In this document: one piece after another, positions 1 to 8,700 of the stretch
Position numbering within the stretch: the first letter of the stretch is position 1
Layout of the letters: each line of letters starts with the position of its first letter
From: Chryseobacterium gotjawalense
GTDB taxonomy: Bacteria > Bacteroidota > Bacteroidia > Flavobacteriales > Weeksellaceae
NCBI RefSeq assembly: GCF_030012525.1
Contig: NZ_CP124855.1
Coordinates: 2,790,001-2,854,000 of the forward strand
Reading direction: 5' to 3'
Length of the DNA: 64,000 nt
Notes under the pieces: model-generated
Told to the model about the DNA's origin: nothing
Databases searched by the model: none
The model's input: the letters and a program-made list of their open reading frames with translations, nothing else
Translations under genes and position numbers: made by a program

Positions 1-920
1 AACTTCCTGCTGTAGAGATGAAGCCGATGACTTACATACCGACTTTCCCTATTTTCTGTTTTGTGCAGCGCCTTTTGTTTCCGTTTGGCACCATTTCCCG
101 AATGGCAGAAAGCAATACCGCTTTGAATTCTTTTCTGACTGGCTTGAATCGCCAACCTGCGGTATAAAAACTCCTCTTTTGAGCCAATATTCATCCGCAC
201 CTTATTGGCTTGTACCACGATCGGATGTTCCAAAGACAGGGAAGCTTCAGCAATAATTTCGGGTTTTAAAAGGTGCTCCTCTTTTTCAAATTCAAATACG
301 GCGAGCCAAAAGATTTTCCCTGCCTTCAACTGAATCTGTGAGGTACGAAGCGCGATGTCTTTTCTTAAGAGGCGTTCCAGGATCTCCCGCTTATCAGAAA
401 AGTCTCTCCCTAAATACGTTTTTACCGGAATCGCAAGCATATTGAAGCAAAACGCTTTTTTATCCGGATCATACCTCATTTTGGTGGTGTATTTTACCGG
501 AACAGGAATGGGAATGTCCTTTTTAAAGTTTCTCAATGATTTTAAGCCTTTCCAGTAATCCACTTTGTCTTTAGAAAAGTTAGACTGTATCGTATTGTTC
601 AGGCTTCCCAGAATATCGACGGGAATCTCCCCTTTGAAGCGGTCGAAAACCATGCGTGCGGTGGTGTGCGTTTTCGAACGGGTAAATATTCCCATTTCAT
701 CTTTTTTTTCATCAGCCAGCTTGTATTGGATTTCTTCCGTGAGGTAAAAGAAATCTTTGATCATTTCCTGCACATAGAGATGGGAAACAATTAAATTAGC
801 CGCCCGGAAACAGCGGTTCTGATAGCGGTAGAGTTTTTCCCACATCTCTCTTTTTTCATCTGCAGGAACGTCGATCAGGAGCTGAATTTTTCGGGTCAAT
901 GTCATTGTGGATTTTTCCAT
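1..920 (-). CDS. Cas12f-like protein, probably nuclease-dead (dCas12f); partial, C-terminus outside window
   Basis: An open minus-strand frame runs from ATG at 920 to the window edge, giving about 306 residues without a stop. Residues 1-225 look like the Cas12f/TnpB wedge and recognition part, including a segment of the type GLKSLRNFKKDIPIPV. Residues 220-306 align with the RuvC-I start and the following bridge helix (EEFLYRRLAIQ, then a GNGAKRKQKAL stretch and a YVSHRLHLYSRK stretch). In active members RuvC-I reads roughly G-[IV]-D-[LI]-G followed four residues later by a proline. Here it is EASLSLEHP, so the catalytic Asp becomes Ser227 and the following Gly becomes Ser229. RuvC-II and -III are not visible. 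The start is one base after the sigma-factor stop, which implies translational coupling; ATG at 905 is an alternative. I infer an RNA-guided DNA-binding protein that works with the sigma factor, not a nuclease. A TnpB-derived repressor is the main alternative, but the linked sigma gene argues against it. Confidence 0.78.
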   Translation of the reverse strand, partial: MEKSTMTLTRKIQLLIDVPADEKREMWEKLYRYQNRCFRAANLIVSHLYVQEMIKDFFYLTEEIQYKLADEKKDEMGIFTRSKTHTTARMVFDRFKGEIPVDILGSLNNTIQSNFSKDKVDYWKGLKSLRNFKKDIPIPVPVKYTTKMRYDPDKKAFCFNMLAIPVKTYLGRDFSDKREILERLLRKDIALRTSQIQLKAGKIFWLAVFEFEKEEHLLKPEIIAEASLSLEHPIVVQANKVRMNIGSKEEFLYRRLAIQASQKRIQSGIAFCHSGNGAKRKQKALHKTENRESRYVSHRLHLYSRK

Positions 921-921
921 G

Positions 922-1737
922 TCAAAGTTTTATTTCAGAAGTTTTTTGATTTTGTAGATATTGATAGGCATACAGAAATTCCCGATGTACTTCCTTTTCA
1001 GGTAATTTAAGTTCTTGGGCAATCACCGCAAAAGAAGATTTCTGTTCAAACCTTCTTTTCATGATCTCCAATTGTTGACTGCTTAGTTTATCTAGTTGCT
1101 TTTCATTATCGAAAGCTTTTTTCTGTGACTGTTCAAAAGAACTTCTATTCAAAATTTTCCGAAGATCATCGATGGCTCTGCTCACCTCATTGCTGATGCC
1201 TGTCACGCTGCTTCCCATTGCTTCTGCGATGGGCTTGTACTGAAAGCCATATTCAAGGCAAAGTTCAATCAGGTGTTTCCTTTTGGGGTTCAGTACGTTT
1301 AAAACCTTTTGTACTTCATCAAAATTTCTTTGATCAGCTTCCTGACTGAGAAGATGCTCTTTATCCTGCTGGGGATCGTAACCTGCGAGGTAATCTTGGT
1401 AATTCTCATACCGTTCAAGGGAATTGATTAAACGGGAAAATTTATTCCTGGGCGCGTTAAAATAAGTTATACAGTCCCTCTTCAAAACAAACCGTAAAAA
1501 GCCAATGATATGATTCGGAGTTTCAATAGAGTCGCGGTGTAACCACAATTTAAGGAAGGTATCCTGAACAAGCGTTTCCACAACAAAATCATCGTCAAGC
1601 ATTTGTTTTCCGAGCCAGAACAGCAATCTTTTGTAGCGTAGATGAATGTGTTCCATGGATGCAGGATCGCCTTTTTTCAGCAGTTCGTACAACTGAAGAT
1701 CGGTCAACTTCCGGGGCAAAGAGTCTGTATTTTTCAT
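922..1737 (-). CDS. ECF-like sigma factor with an extra C-terminal HTH, linked to dCas12f
   Basis: The protein has 271 residues. Region sigma-2 is at about 10-95 (LVQDTFLKLWLHRDSI, then FLRFVLKRDCITYF). Region sigma-4 is at about 138-196 (LNPKRKHLIELCLEYGF, then PIAEAMGSSVTGISNEVSRAIDDL). Ordinary ECF sigmas are about 170-200 residues and stop there. This one continues for 75 residues, and residues 217-262 (LSSQQLEIMKRRFEQKSSF, then VIAQELKLPEKEVHREFLYAY) look like a second sigma-4-type helix-turn-helix. No anti-sigma gene follows. The next gene is the Cas12f-like protein, one base downstream. Inferred role: the sigma is recruited to promoters by the guide-RNA-loaded dCas12f and brings core RNA polymerase. 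ATG 1737 is used; a longer in-frame start is not evident. Upstream lies a structured leader RNA. Confidence 0.85.
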   Translation of the reverse strand: MKNTDSLPRKLTDLQLYELLKKGDPASMEHIHLRYKRLLFWLGKQMLDDDFVVETLVQDTFLKLWLHRDSIETPNHIIGFLRFVLKRDCITYFNAPRNKFSRLINSLERYENYQDYLAGYDPQQDKEHLLSQEADQRNFDEVQKVLNVLNPKRKHLIELCLEYGFQYKPIAEAMGSSVTGISNEVSRAIDDLRKILNRSSFEQSQKKAFDNEKQLDKLSSQQLEIMKRRFEQKSSFAVIAQELKLPEKEVHREFLYAYQYLQNQKTSEIKL

Positions 1738-1841
1738 AAGCAGCGTTTTTTAACCATTGCTGGAAGGAACTGCTTAGATCTTTATATGAATTCTCTGCAT
1801 CATTCAAAACACTATCTCACTACATCTTGCCCAAAATAAAA

Positions 1842-2003
1842 GGCGTGGAACTCAACTTACTGACTAGAGGTACTGGTATACCTGTGTACGATAAGTGAGC
1901 CCACGCCGAGGTCGTGGGCACATTTACTTATCAACTCGTACACATAAAAATTACCAGTTTTCTAGTCGAGAATCTAAGCAATAGCTTCGATTGTTATTGA
2001 AGT
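1842..2003 (-). ncRNA. Structured leader RNA, candidate guide-RNA scaffold for the dCas12f-sigma system
   Basis: Nested complementary segments form one long imperfect hairpin over 1862-1967: GACTAG(1862)/CTAGTC(1962), ACTGGTA(1872)/TACCAGT(1952), TGTGTAC(1883)/GTACACA(1938), GATAAGT(1890)/ACTTATC(1926), GCCCACG(1899)/CGTGGGC(1913). A second hairpin lies at 1978-2008. Read on the minus strand, the apical stem contains GGCGTGG (1907-1901), which is fully complementary to CCACGCC at 1848-1842, giving a possible pseudoknot. Long stems plus a pseudoknot are the style of Cas12f tracr/guide scaffolds. A guide would then follow at about 1841-1820. Alternatively the 7-bp pairing followed by TTTTATTTT is an attenuator or terminator. 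A plus-strand orientation is less likely because the good promoter is on the minus strand. Confidence 0.6.
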
Positions 2004-2007
2004 ATTG

Positions 2008-2039
2008 CAAAGTTACTTTTATTGTAACTTATTTAGCAA
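2008..2039 (-). promoter_or_regulatory. Promoter for the leader RNA and dCas12f-sigma operon
   Basis: On the minus strand there is TTG at 2039-2037, a 21-base spacer, then TAACTTTG at 2015-2008. This matches the Bacteroidota housekeeping promoter TTG-N19-21-TAnnTTTG. Transcription would start near 2003-2000, within the first hairpin. Confidence 0.6.
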
Positions 2040-2126
2040 ATATAAAACATTTTTCTTAATGTAGGTTAATTCGACTACAATAATTTATTGAAATCTTATC
2101 ATTTTGTTTGTTCAAAGTTAATCGCA

Positions 2127-2351
2127 ATGGATAAATTAGAATTTAGAATAGCATTTGGTAAAAGAGTTGAGGAGTTTAGGAAAAAGCTGAATTTGAGTTA
2201 TAGAGAGTTGGCTCAAAAATGTGATGTAGATCATAGTAATATTAGCAAAATAGAAAAAGGGGAAGTAGATGTTAGAATCTCTACTGTTCAAGAGTTAGCA
2301 AAAGGGTTAGATGTGCATCCACAGGAACTATTTGATTTTAAATTAAAGTAA
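2127..2351 (+). CDS. XRE-family HTH regulator, probable controller of the adjacent restriction-modification operon
   Basis: From ATG 2127 this is a 74-residue protein that is almost entirely one helix-turn-helix domain (GKRVEEFRKKLNLSYRELA, then DVDHSNISKIEKGEVDVRIS). It is of the compact XRE class, which includes C-proteins that time expression of restriction-modification genes. An in-frame ATG at 2088 would add 13 residues (KSYHFVCSKLIA) that do not resemble the family, so 2127 is preferred. It lies 465 bases ahead of hsdM on the same strand, with its own terminator, and is divergent from the dCas12f-sigma operon. Regulation of hsdM is inferred from position and from a palindrome at the hsdM start. 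Confidence 0.8.
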   Translation: MDKLEFRIAFGKRVEEFRKKLNLSYRELAQKCDVDHSNISKIEKGEVDVRISTVQELAKGLDVHPQELFDFKLK

Positions 2352-2395
2352 GAAAAATTACTCTTGAACAATTTTTTAAACTTATAAATGAATAA

Positions 2396-2421
2396 AATAC
2401 CGACGAGAATTGGTATTTTTC
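2396..2421 (+). terminator. Rho-independent terminator after the XRE gene
   Basis: Stem AATACC (2396-2401) and GGTATT (2412-2417) with a 10-base loop, followed by a T-rich run. Confidence 0.6.
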
Positions 2422-2815
2422 TATTTTGTAAAAATGATTAGAATGTGGGATAAATATTACATTAGATAAAATGTTGTCTGATAACTTTTACCACTGTAAC
2501 AACAATCAAACAAGAACTTACACTCATATCATTGGGTTTACGGAATATCCGCAGTTTTCTGTTACCAATACGATAGCCTACCCGTTGCGTTGATTTTTTA
2601 TTTTTATAACGCAAGTAAAAGTATTCGACCTCAAAAAATTATCACTGAAACTTTTCAAAAATTAATTTTATTTTAACCTGCATCTAATTTTGGCTTGTAA
2701 AATAAAAAAAGTTAAAAAAAACATTGATTATACGGTTTCCCGTTTTTTCCTTTATCTTCCTTTAGTTATATTTAACGATTAATAAATGCAAAAGTAATCT
2801 CGCTATTGAGATTAA
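2422..2815. other. Intergenic region upstream of hsdM
   Basis: No gene was recognised. The stretch is AT-rich, with one GC-richer island around 2530-2620 containing the arms TTGCGTT (about 2585) and AACGCAA (about 2608). I see no clear TAnnTTTG promoter; TTATATTTA near 2766 is the nearest. It may be decayed mobile sequence, but nothing identifies it. Confidence 0.4.
2795..2814. promoter_or_regulatory. Inverted repeat overlapping the hsdM translation start
   Basis: TAATCTC (2795-2801), 6-base loop, GAGATTA (2808-2814) is a perfect 7-bp palindrome ending one base before ATG 2816. It could be an operator for the nearby XRE protein or a hairpin that limits initiation. This is inferred from position only. 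Confidence 0.4.
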
Positions 2816-4381
2816 ATGAATATGGCTAAAAAAGTACAAACTAAAAACACCGAAGAAATCCTCTGGGATTCTGCCAATAAATTAAGAGGTTCCGTAGAAC
2901 CGTCCGAATATAAACACGTAGTGTTGAGTTTGATTTTCCTCAAGTTTGCGAATGACAAATTTCTGAGACGGAGACAAGAACTCATCAATGAACACAAAGA
3001 AGCTTTCTTAGAAATTCCCGAATTTTATCAGGCAGAAAATGTCTTTTATCTGCCGGAAGAATCGCGCTGGACTTATATCATTGAAAATGCAAAACAGGAA
3101 GACATTACCCTGAAAGTAGATTCTGCCCTGAAAACCATTGAGCGCACCAACAAATCTCTGGAAGGTGCTTTGCCCGATAATTATTTTACCCGCCTCGGAT
3201 TGGATCAGTCTAAGTTCTCGGCTTTGCTGGATACCATTAACAATATTGATACACTGAAAGATGAATCCCAAGACATTGTGGGTCGTGTTTACGAATATTT
3301 CTTGAGCAAATTTGCCATTGCAGAAGGGAAAGGAAAAGGAGAATTCTACACGCCAAAATCTATTGTAAACCTTATCGCTGAAATGATAGAACCTTACAAA
3401 GGGAAAATCTATGATCCTTCCTGTGGTTCGGGTGGGATGTTTGTACAGTCGCTAAAGTTTATAGAAAAACATAAGGGAAACAAAAAAGATGTTTCTATCT
3501 ATGGTCAGGAACTGACCAATACGACGTACAAACTGGCAAAAATGAATCTCGCCATCCGTGGGATTTCTTCTAATCTGGGAATTAAAGCGGCAGATACTTT
3601 TGGGGATGACCAACACAAGGATCTGAAAGCCGACTACATAATGGCAAATCCGCCATTTAATTTAAAAGATTGGCGTGCAGAAAACGAACTGACCAATGAT
3701 CCGCGATGGGCAGGATATGAAGTGCCGCCGAAATCGAATGCCAATTATGCGTGGATTCTGAATATGATTTCTAAACTTTCTCAGAATGGCGTTGCCGGAT
3801 TTATTTTGGCAAACGGTGCTTTGAGCGGTGGTGGCGAAGAATATAAAATACGGAAGCAGATTATTGAAAATGATTTGGTGGAAGCGGTGGTGATATTGCC
3901 AAGAGCAATGTTTTATTCTACCGATATTTCGGTTACGCTTTGGATTCTGAACCGCAACAAAAACGAAAGAACTTTTGAAGTGAACGATGGCATAAAAAAT
4001 TACCGTAACCGAAATGGCGAAGTTTTGTTTATGGATCTGCGCCAGAAAGGTGAACCGTTTGAAAAGAAATTCGTTCAGTTTGGCGAAGAAGAGATTACTG
4101 TGATAGCAGCTCATTATCACAGTTGGCAACAGAACAACTGGAAAGAAAGTTATCAAGACATTCCTGAATATTCTTACAGTGCGAGTCTGGAAGACATCCG
4201 TAAAAAAGATTATTCTTTGGTACCGAGTAAATATATTGAATTTGTGAACCGCGATGAAAGTCTGGATTATGATGAGCAAATGCAGAGTTTACAGACTGAT
4301 TTAAAAGATTTGTTTCAGCAGGAAAGTGAGTTGAAAAAAGAGGTTTCCAATGTTTTTAAAACTTTGGGATATGAGTTATAA
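2816..4381 (+). CDS. hsdM: Type I restriction-modification DNA methyltransferase subunit
   Basis: The protein has 521 residues, normal for HsdM. An N-terminal helical domain (LWDSANKLRGSVEPSEYK, residues about 16-34) precedes the N6-adenine methyltransferase fold. FYTPKSIVNLIAEMIEP begins the catalytic part, DPSCGSGGMFVQS (about 199-211) is SAM motif I, and NPPF (about 278-281) is the catalytic motif IV. With HsdS it methylates adenine in a bipartite target, and with HsdR it forms the restriction complex. ATG 2822 (MAKK) is an equally good start. The 3' end overlaps hsdS by 11 bases. An uncharacterised giant gene sits between hsdS and hsdR in the same operon. Confidence 0.96.
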   Translation: MNMAKKVQTKNTEEILWDSANKLRGSVEPSEYKHVVLSLIFLKFANDKFLRRRQELINEHKEAFLEIPEFYQAENVFYLPEESRWTYIIENAKQEDITLKVDSALKTIERTNKSLEGALPDNYFTRLGLDQSKFSALLDTINNIDTLKDESQDIVGRVYEYFLSKFAIAEGKGKGEFYTPKSIVNLIAEMIEPYKGKIYDPSCGSGGMFVQSLKFIEKHKGNKKDVSIYGQELTNTTYKLAKMNLAIRGISSNLGIKAADTFGDDQHKDLKADYIMANPPFNLKDWRAENELTNDPRWAGYEVPPKSNANYAWILNMISKLSQNGVAGFILANGALSGGGEEYKIRKQIIENDLVEAVVILPRAMFYSTDISVTLWILNRNKNERTFEVNDGIKNYRNRNGEVLFMDLRQKGEPFEKKFVQFGEEEITVIAAHYHSWQQNNWKESYQDIPEYSYSASLEDIRKKDYSLVPSKYIEFVNRDESLDYDEQMQSLQTDLKDLFQQESELKKEVSNVFKTLGYEL

Positions 4382-5600
4382 AATTCTTGGCAATTATATA
4401 AGAAAGGTTGACAATAAAAATAAAGATTTTAAAGTACTTAATCTACAAGGACTGAGTATGAAGAAAGAATTTAGAAAATCAACATCTAATATTGTAGGAA
4501 CGGATTTGTCTAAATATAAAATTGTTAAACAAGGTCAATTCTGTTGCGATTTTATGTCTGTAATTCGAGTCCATAAATTACCCGTAGTATTGAATAATCT
4601 TGGAGAGGATGTTATCATTTCTCCTGCATACATTGTTTTTGAAATTACAGATAAAGATGTGCTTTTGCCAGAATATCTAATGATGTGGTTCAGAAGATCA
4701 GAATTTGACAGATATGCGGATTTCAGATGTGATAGCTCTATTCGGGGAGGTTTTCAGTGGGAGGAATTATGTGAAGTTGAACTTCCGGTTCCCTCAATTG
4801 AAGAACAGAGTAAGGCAGTAGAACAGTATCAAAGCGTAACAAACAAAATAAAAGTCAACGAGCAGATTTGCTCAACATTAGAAGCTACTGCGCAAGCTTT
4901 GTATAAACATTGGTTTGTGGATTTTGAGTTTCCAAATGAAGAGGGAAAACCTTACAAATCTTCCGGCGGTAAAATGGTTTGGAATGAAGAGCTTGGGAAG
5001 GAGATTCCGGAGGGGTGGGAAGTGAGGAGTTTGAAAAGTTTAGGGAATGTAATTACGGGAAAAACACCTTCAAGTTCTAATCCTGAAGATTTTGGAAACG
5101 AGTTTCAATTTGTAACTCCAAGTGATTTTGTTGGAAATAAAGTTATTACGGATTCTTCAAGAAAGTTATCAAAAATTGGAAGAAATAGACTTTCAAATAA
5201 GATCAATCCTAAGAAATCAGTCTTAGTAACTTGTATTGGTTCAGATATGGGTAAAGTTTCTTTGAATATAGAAGAATGTATTACCAATCAACAGATCAAC
5301 AGCATAGTTGGAAATAAAGAATATTATTCTGAATTTCTATATTATAAATTGAATGAACTTAAAGAAGAATTAAAAAGTATCGCTGTTGGTGGTTCAACTA
5401 TGCCGATGTTAAGTAAATCACAATTTGAAGCAATCGAAATATTAAAACCATTTGATGAGATAATGGAAAGTTTTTCTAATATTACTTGTGATATAACTGA
5501 TTATTATTCAATACAAAAAAAGCAAAATCGAAAACTCTCACAACTGCAAAGTTTGTTGTTGTCGCGGTTGGCGGTTGGGGAGGAAGAAAAGGTATTGTAA
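4371..5600 (+). CDS. hsdS: Type I restriction-modification specificity subunit
   Basis: The protein has 409 residues from ATG 4371, which overlaps the hsdM stop in the usual coupled way; an upstream ATG at 4350 lies deep in hsdM and is less likely. There are two target-recognition domains, about residues 1-150 and 200-350. Each is followed by a conserved helix: IEEQSKAVEQYQSVTNKI then ALYKHWFVDFEFP, and IQKKQNRKLSQLQSLLLSRL near the end. PEGWEVRSL marks the start of the second domain. The two recognition domains differ, as expected for a bipartite target. Base composition in the recognition domains is more AT-rich than hsdM, a common sign of domain swapping. Confidence 0.95.
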   Translation: MSYKILGNYIRKVDNKNKDFKVLNLQGLSMKKEFRKSTSNIVGTDLSKYKIVKQGQFCCDFMSVIRVHKLPVVLNNLGEDVIISPAYIVFEITDKDVLLPEYLMMWFRRSEFDRYADFRCDSSIRGGFQWEELCEVELPVPSIEEQSKAVEQYQSVTNKIKVNEQICSTLEATAQALYKHWFVDFEFPNEEGKPYKSSGGKMVWNEELGKEIPEGWEVRSLKSLGNVITGKTPSSSNPEDFGNEFQFVTPSDFVGNKVITDSSRKLSKIGRNRLSNKINPKKSVLVTCIGSDMGKVSLNIEECITNQQINSIVGNKEYYSEFLYYKLNELKEELKSIAVGGSTMPMLSKSQFEAIEILKPFDEIMESFSNITCDITDYYSIQKKQNRKLSQLQSLLLSRLAVGEEEKVL

Positions 5601-5616
5601 GGACGAAAGTAAGTAT

Positions 5617-5638
5617 GGGCGAATTGCAATTTGCCCCA
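5617..5638. repeat. Small inverted repeat after hsdS
   Basis: GGGCGAATTG and CAATTTGCCC form a near-perfect palindrome. There is no T-run, so a terminator is doubtful. Confidence 0.35.
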
Positions 5639-5783
5639 ACGGAAAAAACTAAAACTGATAACCATAGAAAATTGAAAAGAAATGGTATGAACCCCCAAAA
5701 TATATAAACTACCTTCTTACTGATTAAGTAAGATTAATTTACATTCATTCGAGAATACCATTATTAATATCACTATTTATAAA

Positions 5784-8700
5784 ATGATACATTCCAAACA
5801 CAAGAAATATAGACTAGAATCGATTACAGATAATACGGCATGGGTTTATGATATTGCTAATCAAATGCAACATCGTTGTTTTGTTTTAGACCACAAAATA
5901 GGTGATGAGTTTTATCTTTTTGAGAGAGAAATGAACATATTCAATGGTCATATTACTTTTGAGTACAGTATTCTCAATCTTTACGAGGTAGGTAAAATAT
6001 ACAACTTTGAAATTGTGAAGGAAACCGAGAAAGTAATTGTGGTTTCTAATTATAGCAGACTAGAGATTGCTGTTCCGCTATCTTTTAAAGAATCAGAAGA
6101 TCAGGAAGATATTGATTTGGAGATCTATGATTTAGATTTGGCGCATAATAAACTTAAGTTTAAAAGTAAGGGAAATTTTTCTTCGAATGGTGGCGAACAG
6201 TCAGAGGTCGACTATACTGTTTTTAATGAGAACGAGATTTATACCTTACCTGTAAGCAAGACCTACATTAATAGGAATAATAATTTATTTGCAGTAGCTG
6301 AATACCAAGGAAAGCAATTTAGTATAAACATTCCTCCAACATTGATTCAGGAACAAATTGGGAATAATATTACTATTCATTTAGGGTTTTTTAGTGATGG
6401 AAGACCGACCTTAAAAGTAGTTCGTTCTTTCGTTACCTCCAAACTTTACAAAGTGGGTGATCGTTCTAATTTTATTATCGATAAGCAAATTCACGATTCA
6501 GAAAGCGGGATGACATATTGGTCTCTTAAAGATCAATATAATATGTATAATAATTATCATCCGAGTAACGATATTTCATTTAGTGTAGCGATGAATAATC
6601 TGCAGGAAGGTGATTCTCTTAGTTTATATATTTTTAGAATTACAGAAAAAGGGTATTTGGATTTAGTGAATGAAATCACTGACTGGGACAGTATAAATTA
6701 TTTGATAGAAGATGTTTTTGAGGCAATAGGTTATGAGGATGAAGAAGACAGGTATTTTTTTAACCTTCTCTCAGATTTTGAAAATGTAGATGATCCCTTG
6801 GTAGAGAAAAAAAACCTGTCATTTATTGATCAATATAATGATGGTGAGAATTTATGGGTATTTACTTATTTAGCATTTTTAGATTCAGAGATTTTTAAAA
6901 AATTAGATGAAGGTGAATATGAAGAAGCAAAAACGCTCACCGATATTTATATTAAAATTGAAAAATGGATACTAGAAGGATCTGACTATCTGAAGAACTT
7001 TAGTTTGCACAAAACCACAGAGATTATTCAGAAGGCAGAGAGTAAAATTGAAAAATTAGAAGCAATGCTTAACGCCATTGATCTTTATTTGGAGGATAAA
7101 GATCAAGATTTTCTATTGGGAATCAAAGACAGCCTGAATCGATCACCATATTTAAGTAAATCCAATAAAAACATTCTAAAAGAACTGGTGAAGATCTCGC
7201 AATTCTTTAACGCAGATTCAAACGATGAAAATTTGTACGATGCTATTTTCTTGATGATTAAACATGGCTTTATTCAAGATGACGATCGTTACACTTATAT
7301 TCGCTCCATCGAATCTAAAATAAGCAGAGTAAGAGATAAAATTTTAGAAGCTCGCTCCGAAAATTTTATTGAAGATGAGAATGTGAATCTTCGATTTCTC
7401 GTTTCTAATCAATATTTGCTGGTCATTTTCAATGTACTTGACAAAAACTATTTTAGAGCAAGTATCTCCTCTATTAATCTTCTGCGTTTTCTTGCTATTT
7501 ATTATAATGACGTTGAATATTTAAATTTTGCAATTAAACTTGCAGTAAGACAAGGATATTTACATCCGAATATTCTTAGACATAGCGATATTTACGACAT
7601 TTCTCTCCCTGAACTAAAAAAACTTAGTGTAGATTCTGAAATTAAAGATACGTATTGCCCTGGCGCAGGAAGAATTTTTTGTTCACAAGCAGGATTAGAA
7701 TTCGTGCCGAGAAATCTTTACAGGAAAAATTTAATAAAGGACAAAGTGCAAATAGCTGCACTTGATACTTTTAATTTATTTATTTCGTCAACGCTAGAAA
7801 CAGATCCTATTTGTTCCGAGGATGATTTAAATGATCTTCTTAAAAAAATCATAGCGAAAATATCTTTTGCTAAACAAAGAAAGGAGAAAGTAGAAGAACC
7901 TCTTTCAGATAATGTATTGAATAAAATTTATAGCGGAAGGATAAAATCTTTTCATAATGATAATCAAAGTATCTGCTATTTAAGGTGCGATATAGATGGT
8001 ATAAAAAAGGATACTCTTTTACACATCAATTCCTACCACAAAGTAAAAGCGCTAAGTAATGTGGCTGATTTTCTTCAGATCAATGACCTTATTCATTTTG
8101 AGATTATTGGTATTGAAGGTGAAAGGATAGTGATTTCACCGAAGTTTGCATTAGATGCATATACTGATGAGCTTTTATATGAGCCTGTAGATACAATTGG
8201 TAAAGTAGTTAAGGTTTATGGAGACAAATCTTATGTAATCACCCAAGAGGGCTGGCCAGTTTTTTTACCAAAATCTAATTTAACGGTTAATGATATACTT
8301 GAAGTAACAGTATCAGATTATTCGCAAGAACATCAGTCTTTTTACACGTCGAATTATAGGTTAACCGATCAGCAGTATGTCGGTGAAACTGAAGATAATT
8401 ATCGAAATTATCTTATTTCTGCAGGGATGCTTTGTGAATATATTGACGGGAAGGAAACCAATGAAGACCAAACTGAACACGATAATGTACAAAGTTCTGA
8501 AGAAACAGAAACAGAAGTTCTGTACGACCAAAATCTAAAAATCATCTCAAATTTGGTTCTAAATTGCTTAGAACAACGCTTGTTTTATATAAAGGAACCA
8601 AAAGAACTTACACTTAATTATTTCTTTTTAATCGTAATTTCGGGGATTATAAAAAGTAATAAATCATTTATCTACAATAGTAAACTAAATGATTTAGCGG

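Noticed and set aside
1..920. IS200/IS605 TnpB transposon gene
   Set aside because: No TnpA, transposon ends or omega-RNA position were seen; the RuvC-I Asp is lost and a sigma gene is coupled to it.
1595..1807. Minus-strand frame of 70 codons over the start of the sigma gene
   Set aside because: It overlaps the sigma N-terminus in another frame and has no domain pattern; the leader RNA and sigma explain the region.
2580..2620. Attachment site or terminator from the TTGCGTT/AACGCAA arms
   Set aside because: The arms are short, the loop is 16 bases, and no integrase or matching copy was seen.
3662..4279. Antisense frame of 205 codons in hsdM
   Set aside because: It lies wholly opposite conserved HsdM motifs and has a low-complexity Ile/Phe-rich product.
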